From: Lonicera japonica
Taxonomy: Eukaryota; Streptophyta; Magnoliopsida; Dipsacales; Caprifoliaceae
Assembly (NCBI GenBank): GCA_021464415.1
Contig: CM038467.1
Span: 49,227,715 to 49,291,714, forward strand
Reading direction: 5' to 3'
Length of the DNA: 64,000 bases
Part shown: one piece after another, positions 1 through 12,112 of the stretch
How positions within the stretch are numbered: the first letter of the stretch is position 1
Layout of the letters: each line of letters opens with the position of its first letter
Made by a program: the position numbers and the translations under genes
Notes under the pieces: generated by a model
What the model saw: only the letters and a program-made list of their open reading frames with translations
Told to the model about the DNA's origin: nothing
Database searches by the model: none

Positions 1-700
1 AGGCCCAGCCCATTAATTATTCTATAGATATATATACACCTGCACAAACCCCATTTGGAGCATCAATCAGCTCTGGGACTTCGGGAACAGTGCTCTTAAA
101 TAGTATTCTACTATTTTCAAGGCTCTCAAGTATTTTTTTATCTTAGTCCGTCTTTTAATTTTTTTTGGTCTTTATTTTATCAGTTATAATTGATCAATCG
201 CACGTAAAAATTGTTGTTTATCTCAAAATTCGTCCAGATTTCATATTTAAACCCCATTTTCAAAACCAAAGGTGTGGAACGAGTTGTAACCATTTTAAAC
301 ATAATTTTATCAATTAATTTTATACAATCTCAGTTTTATCAGCCTTGGTCCAAAAGGAATCAATACCTTTGACCCGGTTTATCTATAAATCGTGGTGCTT
401 ACCTAAATATCAAATATGAGAGTAATGGATTCTCAATTCTAGTTTAAACTAGACACTTTGACACGAACCTAGTGCCGAATATCCGATTCTAAATCATACT
501 TCCGAAAAGCCTTATCTTTCCAAAAGATGTTTTAATCAATTATACAAAATTCTTCTAATCAAACTCACACACACACACACACACACTAATTTCTAAAATT
601 GAAGGGTGAAATACGAAGCACATGGTTTTCATCCCCACTCTAAAATCCCGTTTTCCTAAAATTATGGGCACCGTACATCAATAAGATGCGATGTTATAAT
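1..700 (+). mobile_element. Tat-like LTR fragment, cut by window edge
   Basis: This stretch is homologous, in inverted orientation, to the interior of the solo LTR at 2662-4601. The matching part there is about 2970-3750, including the TATA-like 'tatatatacac' leader and the CA-repeat segment near 565-587. It reads in LTR sense on the plus strand. Its left part lies outside the window. Similarity fades at about 700, before the expected TTCTCACA 3' end. No coding capacity is seen. Family assignment is by homology inside the window only. Confidence 0.6.
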
Positions 701-1624
701 CAAAATTGTTGTCCTAATACCTTTCCAATGGGTGTGGGTTTCCATAGTAATTTTATTATAATTTCGACACAGCGGTGGTTTTTGGGTCAATTACGTCCAA
801 ATGGAACCCTACTTTTTCCATTGATTAGTTATCTAAAACTTTCTTGTTTGGCCCGACCAAATTCCTACATCTTCCAGTAACGCAACAGCCAAAGTTACAC
901 CGTTTTCCAAAACAACCCGCTATTCTAGGGTGGAAAAATTACACTTTGACTTGTTGTCCTCCAACAACATGGATGATGCTGTTGTCCCTAAGCATATATA
1001 TTTCTATTTTTCCCCTTTTCTCTTCATATATACACACAAGAGCTGAGAGAGAAAGAGAGTGCATGGAAAAAACCTACTTGTAGATCATCACCTTCATCTT
1101 CTTCAACACTATTTATCATCTCAAACCTTTATTTCCTCCACTGCCAAGGGAAAGCTTATGGGAGGATGATACTCACAACACATAAGGTGGGAACTTTAAG
1201 ATTTCAACTTTTGTGCATAAGTTTTCACAAAATTTGGGGGTTTTCGATAGTGTGTAATGTGGGTTGGGCTATTAATCTTCAATTGTGGTTGATAATAGTT
1301 TATTATCCATTGAACATTAATTTCATTATTTAGAATAATAGTAGTGAATGTATGAACATAGCACACTTAATTGATGAGAGAACTTATAATTATTAAATAT
1401 GTAGATACGATTTATATTGAGTTTTTGCCTTGTGTCTTAACTAGGCCTTACAATGAGATGATAAATTATACAAGCGCAGAAAATGAGATGTGTTATAATC
1501 AAAATTGTTGGGGTGTGGGTTTCCATAGATGATAGTAATATTGCTGACTAATATATATATATATATATGAATATGTATGATACTCACAACACATACTTTA
1601 AGCATTAGTTTTGTATACATAACG

Positions 1625-1696
1625 TATTATAAAACGGAAGGAATTGATAAGAAATCTATTAGTATTATAAAACGGAAGGAATTGATAAGAAATCGT
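1625..1696. repeat. 38-bp tandem duplication
   Basis: A 38-bp unit starting 'tattataaaacggaagg' is present at 1625 and again at 1663, almost identical, inside the minus-strand large LTR. The plus-strand copy of that LTR lacks it, so it is a local recent duplication. Confidence 0.75.
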
Positions 1697-1975
1697 AAAA
1701 CTTAAATGATGGCATAACTATGAGGCCAAAAACATGATTTATATTGTTGGTGCTATGTGAATGAATTATGTATCTTCTGATGAAGTCTCCATAAGTGTGA
1801 TTTGGTTATGTGAGGTTGTGATACATATATATCGATGATGAATGGATATATTAATGTTAATGCGCTCACACATAAGTACTGGAATCATATTGATAATGAT
1901 GTTATGACATCTATGTTGTATATACATGTTGCTAATTGATGTTTTAACCCAGTTATCTATGTGGACATTGGTTGT

Positions 1976-2161
1976 AAGGTTGTAGCCTTACCAAGGAGGG
2001 TTCTAACCCTACCGTATGATTGGGTTGTAAGCCATTGCATACAATTGTAGCCGCTATGATTGAGTACCGGTACTAATTGTGGGTTGGAGCCCCAACTAAT
2101 TCAGGGTTGGAGCCCTGTGAGATATTAGGGTTGTAGCCCTATATTATGCGGTTGTAGCCGC
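1976..2161. repeat. Cluster of covarying 14-nt mini-palindromes
   Basis: Five 14-nt units share the core GGTT(G/C)(T/G)A(G/A)CC, with outer bases that change in a compensating way: aagg...cctt at 1976, aggg...ccct at 1997, 2103 and 2127, and gcgg...ccgc at 2148. A 15-nt variant tggg...ccca lies at 2080. Each can form a four-pair stem with a short loop. The homologous region of the plus-strand LTR (8240-8332) has the same arrangement with other stem bases. Confidence 0.7.
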
Positions 2162-2661
2162 TTGTTTGTGTTATTATATTAATGTGTATTGCCTTCTCGC
2201 AGATGAGTATTCGTAATCCTGCATTTACTAGCTTCCCTAGCTTGCGGATTAGTTCGTGTGGCTCTATTAACGGGACTGTGTGTTCCGGGAAGTGGTAGCC
2301 CTACACTTAGGTGAAAGATCCTAAGGTAGTTCCATCCTTAGATGAACTTGATTGTACGGGTGTTCTTCTTGTTAATTATTTGGAGCGTAGTCCCCGAAAA
2401 AATGTCTTGCATGGGTTTAACTCCAAATAAATTACAAGTTAAGGACAAGTACCTGGGAAGTTCACTCGCGTGGAGGAGACATGATTAGTTTAGAGCTTGG
2501 GTCCTTCAGGAACCGATGCTCTAAGCCTAGTGACCGCGTGGTGTAAGCTTAAGGCTTTATACACAAGATATAACATATTGATCTTTATATGCTTGTTATT
2601 TTTATGGTTGATTGTATCATATCTCTTGCTGTTATTATCCTTACTCATATGATTACGTGGG

Positions 2662-4601
2662 TGTGAGAACTTGCGCTTTCGACGCCGGATCTCCTTGGCG
2701 CCAATTCCTCCGATTTTTCGGTTTATTTTGAAAACGGTTCCTTTTGTATTATAAAGAATAAAGTGATAATTTGTAAAGAAAATTAGAGTCGCCACTTTGT
2801 TTTACTAAACAAACAAAAGTCTGTGTACAATAGAAGCATTTATGAATTAAACGGTCTCTTAAACATAATTATTGCGAAACCAGTTGATTCAAAGGATCCA
2901 GAGATTAAGTTACGAATCGGGAAGGTGTTAAGCACCTAATTCGCTCTTTCGGTATCTGAATAGAATATGCATGCAATTATAATCGAACATTCGTATGCTT
3001 ATTGATGTTATCGCGTATTAAACTGTAATTTTAACAAAAACAGGATTTTGGGGTGGGGATGGAAAGCATGTGCTTTGTAATTTTCCCTTCGATTTTAAAA
3101 ATTAGTGCGTGTGTGTGATTTGAAAAATGATTTTGAGAATGATACATAGCAAAACGGGTGTTTTTCGTAAAGTTCAGGGCTTTTTGTAAGATAATTCGAT
3201 TTGGAATCGGATATCCTGCAATCCTCAAGATTCGCTCGTCAATAGTGTACCACAGTTTAATAATTTAAACCATCATTGACGAATTCAATACTCTCATATT
3301 GGATATTTAGGTAAGCACCGCGATTTATAGATTAAACAAAGTACATACGCTTGTTAATTCCTTTATAAACCGAGACTAATAAAACTAGGATTTTATCAAA
3401 ATTGACTGATAAAATAACTTGAAAAAAATAGTTCCAGCTCGTTATATGCCTTTGGTTTTGAAAACAGGGTTTAAATATGAAATCTGGACTAATTTTAAGA
3501 TAAACAACAATTTCTTCATGCGATTGATCAATTATAACTGATCAAATAAAGATAGATAAAAAATTAAAATCGGACTAAGATAAAAAATACATGAAAGCCT
3601 TGAAAATAGTAGAATACTATTTTAGAGCACTATTCCCAAGTCCCAGAGCTGACTGATGCTTCAAATGAAGTCCCAGCGCTCACTGATGCTTCAAATGGGG
3701 TCTGTGCAGGTGTATTTATATCTGTAAAATAATTAATGGGATGGGCCTGGAATTATTTGTTTGCGGACAAACCCTGTCTAGCGTGCGACAGTTTTCTGCA
3801 AATTCGGCCAAACGAAACATTGGATTGATCTGATTTTTTAGCATGTTGTTACCTATGATAAAACCTACCTAATGACCAAATTTTAGAATTTTTGGACACC
3901 AGAAAGCCCCCGTTTGATTTTTCGAGCTGAATTCTGGGTTTTTTAAATTCCCAGAGATCTAGCCGTTGAATTGAGCTGATTTTTTTACTATGTTACTCCA
4001 TGTATTATTTCCTAACTCTCCACAAAATTTTAGGATGACCAGAGGTCAGGAAATATCAATACGCAAAAATCGGCAAAATCGGCTTGTGGACACACCCTTT
4101 GGGGTGTTTGGCCGTAGGCGATTTTTTGTAATTTTTGTCAAATGGCTTATTGGATCAATCTAATTTTTGAGTACGTTATTCCCCATAATGCAACCTGTCT
4201 ATTGACTAAATTTAAGCTCATTTGAACTTCGGGAAGGTTCCCTTTTGATTACCCGAAGTAAACTCCCGATTTTTTTAATTTTCAGAGATCCGTCAGTTAG
4301 ATCGAGCTGATTTTTGGATATGTTACTCCTGATGGCATTGTCTAATAACCCTCAAAGTTTGAGGATGTACAGAAATTGGAAACTCTCCTTACACAAGTTT
4401 CCTGAGGATTTAACTGCTTCTAATTCTGGCAGTTTTTGGCAATTCTCGTAACTTCTCATCCGAGTGTCCTTTTGGCTTCCTTCTTTGACATGTATCACAT
4501 GCACATAGTATGTATGCATATAGAAGTGCTCGTGTTTGTATGCGTGTTCATTTTCTTAGAGATCGGGATTCTTGCGAAGGTCGCTAAATAAGGTGTTCAC
4601 A
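2662..4601 (-). mobile_element. Tat-like solo LTR, TSD GTGGG
   Basis: On the minus strand it starts TGTGAACACC (4601) and ends GTTCTCACA (2662). It is flanked by perfect 5-bp duplications GTGGG at 2657-2661 and 4602-4606. Deleting it plus one TSD rejoins the two halves of the surrounding large LTR, as seen by alignment to 7640-7680. Its 3' part contains a 'gagtcgccac' motif and a 'gaatcgggaaggtgttaagc' segment, both also found in the LTR at 14488-15690. About 1.94 kb long, no ORFs. Its upstream half (3800-4370) contains repeated 'gagctgatttttt...gttactcc' blocks. The Tat/Ogre-like label is inferred. Confidence 0.8.
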
Positions 4602-5534
4602 GTGGGATTATTATATAATAAGTGCTATATGTGCAAGTTGACAATGGAGGCCGGAATTATAATATACATAAAGAATTTACGATTAAAATGGAAATTAATG
4701 AATACCGAAGCATAACGAACCTTGGGAAGTGAATGATCTTAGTTAAGTAAAATCCTTTAGCTAAACTACCTCGATATGCTATGAGATCGTTCAGTATAAT
4801 TCATAGATGGGATATAGAGGTAGGACTATCGTAGTTGGTTTGGGTAGCTTCCGGGTACGAGGATGGGTATCCTAGTGATTAGGTTCGGCATACTACGGGC
4901 AATTTGCATTTGCACTATGTTCATTATTAAAAGTATAAATTATGTTTAATTACAATTCATGCGCATGTTTGATTGCAATGTGTATTTTTCTATAAAAAAC
5001 TTATATAGTTCCCACTGAGCCCGGTTTTGGATCACTCCCATTTTCAAACAGTTTTGCAGGATAGGCTTCGAGGTGGCACCCAGTTCAACTTTCTTAGAAG
5101 TCTCTGATGTACCAAGTCACTTTTTAGTCCTTAAGTCAAGGACTATGTTGTGATAAGATTTGATATTGCTTGTATTGTATATAAACAATTGTTTAATATC
5201 GGGCATTAAGAGTTTTATTTGTAAATAGCATTTAAGCAAAGTATTGTAAAGTTTTATATGTGGAGTGAATTTTATAATGTGTTTGGAGGTGAAAAGATTT
5301 ATATGAAATCGTTTTTATTTTCATAGGATGGATTATCAATGATACGGACTCCACATGCCGAAATGTTTTAGAAGAGATTTTTAAAACGTAGTATGATTGT
5401 ATTAATGTCTTCTTAGAAAATGTTTTGAAAGTTGTATTTTTCATACATTTTTACCGCCATCGGCAAACGGCACCTTGATTAACCGGGTCTTAGAGTTGAA
5501 AATCTCATAACAGGATTCGAGACGTCACAATTTG

Positions 5535-6446
5535 CATAGGGTCTCTGGGAGAGGTGTGACAAATTAGCTCATTTTGTTGTGGCAAATTCAAGTCCTATGA
5601 CATAAGACACCATATAACTATTGAATCTACCATATTTACAGTCACACCACAGCGCACTTTCACTATAGTCCTTGATGGAACCACCGTAGAATATTATCCT
5701 AAATCAGTTCATAAGGAGAACCGATGGCAGCCTAAGCCCGATGACAACACTTGCCTAATATGCTTGTCTGAGTACCACAGGCCTGAGGAGCATGTTAATA
5801 ATGGTTGGCTCAAACCATTGATCATATATGGAAAAATTGTAGAACTCAATATGGGTATATAAGAAGGGGAGTACCACCATATAGAAATGAGGCCTTTTAA
5901 GATAACCCCACACATGTGGTCCAAAGGTATTTAAGTTAACCGGTGGGCCCAATTGGTACCTTAGACCCAGCCCATGTTCCATTGAGCACATCCATTGGGA
6001 TTAGAGGTCGGTCATGAATCCACACTTGTGGAGCAATACTGGTAGCTGGACTCGGTGGAGTTAGGAAAAACTCAGTAGAGCCTAAGGTGATGAGTCACTA
6101 CAAAAAGTGTCCTAATAGTTGGACTCAGTGGAGCCTATGGTGGAGTTAGACTCGGAGAAGTTAGGGTGGAGTCGCTGTAGCCTACGTGCACCAGGGTACT
6201 ATTATGGTGGTTATAGAGGTTCCTTGAGCAAGGTGAAATAAGGTGCACCTCAAGATATGCATAAGGTGAAATAAGATGTTCCACAAGATATGCATAAGGT
6301 GAAATAAAGTGTTCCGCAAGATATGCATAAGTTGAAATAAGGTGTTCCACAAGATATGCATAAGGTGAAATGACCAAGGTGGACGATCTTGCAGAAGGTA
6401 TTGAGTAGTGATCTACATGTATAGTCCCAAGGTGGACTAAGGTATA
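5535..6446. repeat. Dispersed repeat A with promoter-like TATA block
   Basis: This region is closely related to 11148-11720. Shared blocks include 'gtagaactcaa...gggtatataag' with a TATA-like core (5835-5870) and 'gtagcctacg' (6179-6188), as well as 'ggtggactaaggtata' just before the LTR at 6447. The architecture resembles an LTR of a copia-type element, but I cannot see termini or internal region. Together with 11148-11160 it forms one copy split by the Sirevirus-like LTR. Confidence 0.5.
6232..6366. repeat. 33-bp tandem repeat, four units
   Basis: Units of 33 bp beginning 'ggtgaaataa' start at 6232, 6265, 6298 and 6331, with a partial fifth at 6364. The related repeat B (11480-11525) has a single unit, so the array expanded locally. 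Because 33 is a multiple of three, one minus-strand frame reads as an 11-residue repeat; this is a by-product and not evidence of coding. Confidence 0.85.
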
Positions 6447-6828
6447 TGTTGACCTTAAAGTCACTAATCTTGTTTTGATAATAACAATAACGTTAATCAT
6501 GTGTAATTTAACTAAGTTGATGTATTAAGTTATAGCCACAATAAATTGATCACACGTGGACTAAACCGAAAAGCCGGAACCAAGATTATTAACCTACAAA
6601 GATTTGCACTATCAATGTCTCACACCTCACACAACTACTTGATCAATGTACTACCAATGGCATTTTTATGAAGATCAATAACCCAAGGAAGAAAAGAAAC
6701 GAAGATACAAACAAAAGCCCTTGAATACTCGTTATTTTATATTTGAGTGAGTGCTTATGTTTCCTATGTAAAGATTCATGTTTGATTCTCAATATAGCTC
6801 ATACACTTTGTTTTTACACAAGTAGATT

Positions 6829-9800
6829 TGTGACGCCCCAAATCCCGTAATGAGATTTTCACCTCTGGGACACGGTTAATCACGGATGCCGTGCGTGACG
6901 GTGGGTTTAAATTTATAAAAACACAACTTTTAAAAACTTTTCTTGAATAAAACCTGATTATAAACAAATTCCTTTTTGTAAAATTTTGGCATGTGGAGTT
7001 TATTCAGTTAATAAACCGCCCTGTAAAAATCAAAACCAATCACATACCAATTCACATTAAAACAACTCCACATATAAAAATCAACTTAACAAGTTTACAT
7101 CAAAGATGTTCACATATCAAAACCGGTATTAAAGCTTCTACAAAAGATCCTTTACAAAATAACATAACCAATCATTTTATACAACAAGGTCCTTTTCATA
7201 AAGGACCCAAAAGATAGCATATGGACATCAGAGGTCTCTAGACTCATGGATCACGCGCCATTCCCCAATGCTTGACCTGCAAAACTGTTTAGAAAATGGG
7301 ATGAGCCAAAACCCGGCTCAGTGGGAACTATATAAGTTTGTATAGAAAATAACTACTTTGCTTTACTACAAAAGTTTAGAAAACAATGCAACGCAATGCA
7401 ATCTACACACAAGTGCATGCCGATCCCCATTAAGATTCCCATCCTATTCACCGGAAGCTATCTATCCGACTAACTGGTCCCGTCCCTAGACGTCCCATGG
7501 AATACTCTCAACTAATTCCCGTATCACCAGAGAACCATTGGTATAAAGCCATCTCATCACAAACACTAGATTCCTATGGTTCGTCATGCTACGATAGATT
7601 CGCTTCCTGTAATCAACTGGCCCATGTAATGCTTGTCATACAATCATCTCAACGTAATCACATAAATAAGGATAATAACCACAAGAGATATGATACAGTC
7701 AACCATACAAGTAACGAGCATATAAAGATTACAATGTCATATCTCTTGTATAAAGCCTCAGCTTACACCCCGCGGTCACTAGGCTTAGAGCATCGGTTCC
7801 CGAAGGACCCCAAGCTCTAAACTAATCATGTCTCCTCCAAGTGAGCGAACCACCCAGGGACTCGGTCCTTACTTGTAATTCATTTGGAGATAAACCCACG
7901 CAAGACATTTTCCCGGGGACAACACTCCAAATACTTAACAAGAAGAACACCCGTACAGCACGTTCCTCCGAGGATGGAACTACCTTAGGATCTTTCACCT
8001 AAGTGTAGGGCTACTACTTCCCGAGACACACAGTCCCGTTGATAGAGCCACACGAACTAATCCGCAAGCCAGGGAAGCTATTAAACGCAGGACTACGAAT
8101 ACTCATCCGCGGGAAGGCAATATACATCAATATGATAACATAACAGGCGGCTACCACCCCACTATACTAGGTAGCCCTTTCCCTTGTCCGCTTTGGGTGG
8201 CTCCACTCCAGTTACAACGAGTACCGGTACTCAATCATAGCGGCTCCAACCGCTGTGGCTACAACCGCACTCAATGGGCTACAACCCAATCATAAGGTAG
8301 GCTACAACCCTCCTTGGTAAGGCTACAACCTTACAATCAATGTCCACATAGATAGTTGGCCAAAATATCAATCAAGAACATGTATGTATAACACAGATGT
8401 CCCAACATCATTATTAATATCATTCTACCACGTGTGATCATATCAACATCAATATATCCATTTCATCATTGATATATATATATATATATATATCTATCAC
8501 AAGCCCATATAATCTATCACACGTGTAGAAATCAACATAAGGGTTAAACATGGCATGAACAGTGAGATTCATTTCTTTAGCCTTATCGCTCCCTCCTGAT
8601 TATGAACGTATTTTATAAGCTTAACTATAGCCGTATAAGTTTAATTATTCATCCGTATTGATGTCGCCACGTCCCACGCGCATTACAAAGCCCAATAGTG
8701 TAATTCATATGTTTTATACTCTATGTTAGTCATTACCGCATTTATTGTCATATTAGGGCCATCATCATCACTCTTGTAATTCCTACACCATTCAAGTCTC
8801 ATTTGTAGTTAACAGAAGATGTACTTAGTTATAAATATAATCGAAAGGGGTAATACCCCAACCATCAAGTCCCGACACCACATAAGGTGTATTGTGCGTA
8901 AATTTAAGTCTCTATGTGTATCTCACATACTATAACATTGTTCTAGCAAAGTTGCATACTAGTCTGGAGGTTTTACACCTGTTCTGCATAGTTACATTAT
9001 GCTAGTACACCTCAACAGTCACCCCGTGACCTACACCCTACCAACCCGCACAGATATGCCATCTAGGGTGTAATGGTAACGATTATATGCAATATATAGT
9101 CCACAAACTTCATTTACATATGTATCTCAAAAGCTAGCGAAGACTAGTATACGTTTCATGGGGGTTTTGTGTCCACACTTACGTTTACGACTACATTTGT
9201 GTATTGTTTTCTCTAATCATGTTTATTAAGCCTTAACTAGCAATTATCAACCATTAATCCAAGGTCAAACCACTCAAAATCAAAGTGCAAGCATTAAGCC
9301 CTAGGTTTGGTACCAAAAACCCCCCAATTTGTATTTAACACTAAATGCAACACATAATAGTTGAGAAAACAAGTTAAATATTATTGTTCCCACCTCGTAT
9401 GATGATTTTCCACAAGTTTAAAGTGCTAATTAAAGTGATGATGCCACAATCCCGAAGCCCTAGCTTTGCCTCATGCAGCCATGGAGGAAGAAGAAGGTAG
9501 GAGATGATGAATAGTGATGAAGGGTGTGGATTTAGGGCTTGAATCTTGATGAAAATCCCACCATGATAACTTACATATATTATCTCTCTCACTCTAGAAC
9601 TCTTTTTAGGTGTGTGGGAGAAGCATGGGGCGAAACAGAGGAGAAGGGATGATTTGAGTGTATAAAAATGGGGTCAAAGCTCTGGAAAATTCGACTCCAG
9701 GGCACCAAGATCGATCTTGGGAGTTCTCTGCCAAAAATTTTCCTCCCCGGATAGCCCAAGATCGATCTTGGAACCACTGCACTAAATTCAACTGATTTTT

Positions 9801-10171
9801 GGCCTCTCGGACCCCCGAGATACTTGGAATCTCATTCCGGGCCAAACACGAAAGTTGTAGAGGAGAGCGATATGGAGATTTGGGCACTGACGGATACTCA
9901 TTCGGAACATCGAATGAAGAAGTTATGGTATCCCAAAGGTTGGCTAAAAACCATTAATCGCGAAAGACCGAAACTCACTTTATGCAACCTGAAATCGATT
10001 CGGACCACCAGAATCACTAAACAATCATTCGCACGAGTGTAAATAGACTAATACGACTGGCGGAAGGTGCCTAAGCACTACAAAACTTCATAAACTGTGA
10101 TTTCACCATCCGAGGTGAAATAAGCAACCAAATGAAGGCAACCACGGTAAATAAATGAACGGGGTATTACA
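6829..10171 (+). mobile_element. Large-LTR Ty3-like solo LTR, TSD AGATT
   Basis: It starts TGTGACGCCCCAAATCCCG at 6829 and ends GGGGTATTACA at 10171, with perfect 5-bp duplications AGATT at 6824-6828 and 10172-10176. The 3343 bp contain no gag, pol, primer site or polypurine tract that I can find, so a solo LTR is the simplest reading. The minus-strand copy at about 700-5529 is its inverted relative. A (TA)n run lies near 8470-8495. The Tekay/Del-like label is inferred from termini and LTR length. Confidence 0.8.
8240..8332. repeat. Cluster of covarying mini-palindromes (plus copy)
   Basis: Units gcggctccaaccgc (8240), gtggctacaaccgc (8255, with a G-T wobble), tgggctacaaccca (8275) and aaggctacaacctt (8319) keep the CTACAAC-type core while stem bases vary in a paired manner. 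This is the complement of the array at 1976-2161 in the other LTR copy. Confidence 0.7.
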
Positions 10172-11147
10172 AGATTGATCAAAACAAAGTCTCTTCAAGA
10201 TCCTTTCCAAAACACCCTTTTGGCAAAAACCTATTTTGGATTTAATTCATATTAAATTCTAAATGATCTTATTTGGAGCTCTAACAAAAATAGGTATCTT
10301 AGGAACCTATATTTGACCTTCCCCAAGCATTAAAATTGATTTTAGAGCTAATTTGCAAAAGTGTAAAAATTGCATTTTTGGCTTGCCAGACAAAGCTCAT
10401 CAGTCGACTGATGGTCCAAAATCTAGCCGTTGGATTTCTAATTTTTTACCATTTTTGGCACTAAACTTCTACAAACTCCCTCCAAACGGCCATATGTTGT
10501 ACTAGACTATATATACACTATCTAAGACATATTTAAAGACTCTTGAATCATTCCTACACGATTCTCTTCATCTACATTCAATATTCAAAGATTTAAGAAT
10601 ATTGCTTTTGATCAATCATCATTATTTTGAGCTATAAATTGTTGATCAAATTTAATATCTCTTAGTGTGACCTTAAATTGTAATCTTCATACACTTGAGA
10701 GCTATTGTACATTGGTGTTAGTCACCAAATCATTTTTTTCAAATATTAAGAGAGGTTTATCTCTTAAAATAGAAAGAGGTAATTCTTGTGGTGAGTGTGG
10801 TGAGTAAGCAACATTTGTAGAGTGTAATCACTTATGAAGGTTTAATCTTCACCCGAAAGAAGATCGGTATTAGCAGAAATTCTCGGGGAACTAACTGAGC
10901 GCGGAAGTAGGGGCTAACAAGCGAAACTGTGTGGACAAAAAGTCTTCGACTTCTATCAGTTTCAATCATTCTATCTCTAGCTCTATTGTTTATTGCTATA
11001 TTTGCTTTGAGATTGATATTACTTGAGTTTTTTATTTGATTACTTGATATAGACTTTGATTAATTTTAAAAACGATTTTTAAAATCCTATTTAGTTTTAA
11101 AATCCCTATTCACCCCCCCCCCCTCTAGGGTATTTTGCCGACCTATA

Positions 11148-11720
11148 GTATAGGTTCAGTCCAGGCGGAGCAAAAGTGGACATGTTTTAGTCCAAGGTGA
11201 AGCCAAATGTAGATTGGTTTAATCCAATGTGAAGATTGTTAAGAATGATTAGCTCAAGCCATTAATCCACATGGGAAAGTTGTAGAACTCAACATGGGTA
11301 TATAAGTAGGGGAGTATCAACATATAGAAACAAGGCCTTTTAAGATAAAACCCCACATGTATGGCCCAGAGGTGTTTAAGTTGGGACAATATCATTACTA
11401 TGAGTGCGAATTGGGGTACGGTTAAGGGTGGACTCACTGTAGCCTACGTACACTGGGGTTTTGTCAAGGTGGTTGTGCAGGTTCCTCGATTAAAGTGAAA
11501 TAGGATATACCTTAAGATGTGCATTGACTAAGGTGGACGATCATGTGGACATTGTTGAGTGGTAATTGACATAGATAGTCCAAAGGTGGATCCAAGGTGG
11601 ACTAAAGTATAGGTTCAGGTCCAAGTCGAGCAAAAGTGGACCGATGTTAGTCTAAGGTGGAGCCAAAGCCATGTGCCAATGAGCACAATAGAGCATATCT
11701 AAGTGTCACCATTGCTTCCA
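11148..11720. repeat. Dispersed repeat B, paralogue of 5535-6446
   Basis: The first bases (11148-11250) complete repeat A beyond the LTR insertion. From about 11260 a second copy follows, with the 'gtagaactcaacatgggtat' TATA block, 'gtagcctacg' (11431-11440) and 'ggtggactaaagtataggtt' (11595). The copies are therefore arranged in tandem, with one interrupted. No ORF is supported. Confidence 0.55.
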
Positions 11721-12112
11721 TTCCGATTGTATTGATGAATGGCTTTGCAGAATGTTATCTGCTGCTTTTCCTGAACTCTCATCTGCCTCCTCAAGTTTCT
11801 TGATGTACTTTTGATTATTTCTTGCCATTACCTTCCATCTTGCCACAAGTTCATAACACATGTCTTGTAAAATATTATGAAGAGAGAGACTACTAAAAAA
11901 TGTCAAAGTGAGAGCATGGGAATAAATCATCATGCTACCAAAAACAATTTACATAATTCTGAAAATTTTCTGGCCTGTTGGACGGACAAAACACATAAGG
12001 TGGAGAGACATTCAATCATTTTTCATTACAATAGCAATGGATGATCAATTAACTCGTGACTCCTACTATATAAATATATCATTATTCATAACACTTCAAT
12101 AACTTGAGACAT
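11721..12112. other. Intergenic, nothing identified
   Basis: This stretch contains a minus-strand open frame (11706-11933) rich in Lys, Glu and Ala that could be an old exon fragment, but I recognise no family and find no splice context. Otherwise it is AT-rich spacer. Confidence 0.4.

Larger units (their letters stand above)
700..5529 (-). mobile_element. Large-LTR Ty3-like solo LTR (minus), interrupted
   Basis: On the minus strand this begins with TGTGACGTCTCGAATCCTG at 5529. It is alignable by eye, block by block, with the plus-strand element at 6829-10171: the start, the 'cccactgagcccggtttt' block near 5010-5030, the mini-palindrome array, and the region at 1150-1400. Its 3' end is not visible and appears lost where the LTR fragment at 1-700 begins. 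It is interrupted by 2662-4606. It carries no gag or pol, so it is a solo LTR or LTR fragment. The Tekay/Del-like name is an inference from TGTGACG termini and LTR size. Confidence 0.65.
6447..11147 (+). mobile_element. Sirevirus-like solo LTR, TSD GTATA, interrupted
   Basis: It starts TGTTGACCTTAAAGTC at 6447, followed by 'tgttttgataataaca'. It ends in an AT-rich stretch, a C-run with 'cccctctagggt', and CCGACCTATA at 11147. Perfect flanking duplications GTATA lie at 6442-6446 and 11148-11152. The paralogous repeat at about 11595 reads 'ggactaaagtataggttcag', an uninterrupted version of the target. Removing the nested 6829-10171 element and its TSD leaves about 1353 bp. A TATA-like 'ctatatatacac' lies near 10507. 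The 3' end is TA rather than the usual CA. The Sirevirus name comes from family resemblance of the termini. Confidence 0.7.

Noticed and set aside
6135..6500. Minus-strand frame with an 11-residue repeat (YAYLVEHLISP)
   Set aside because: It is a translation of the 33-bp DNA tandem repeat; no start context, no homologous protein known to me, and the related repeat B has only one unit.
7497..7820. 107-codon plus-strand frame resembling the frame at 2490-2795
   Set aside because: The similarity reflects homologous LTR DNA in inverted orientation; the reading frames are not conserved as protein and include LTR junctions.
6829..10171. Interpretation as a complete LTR element rather than a solo LTR
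   Set aside because: No internal LTR pair, primer site, purine tract or coding sequence is visible, and the inverted relative has the same uninterrupted structure.
11706..11933. Lys/Glu-rich minus-strand frame as a gene
   Set aside because: Single short frame without recognisable family, splice sites or neighbours; too little support, though it could be an exon relic.
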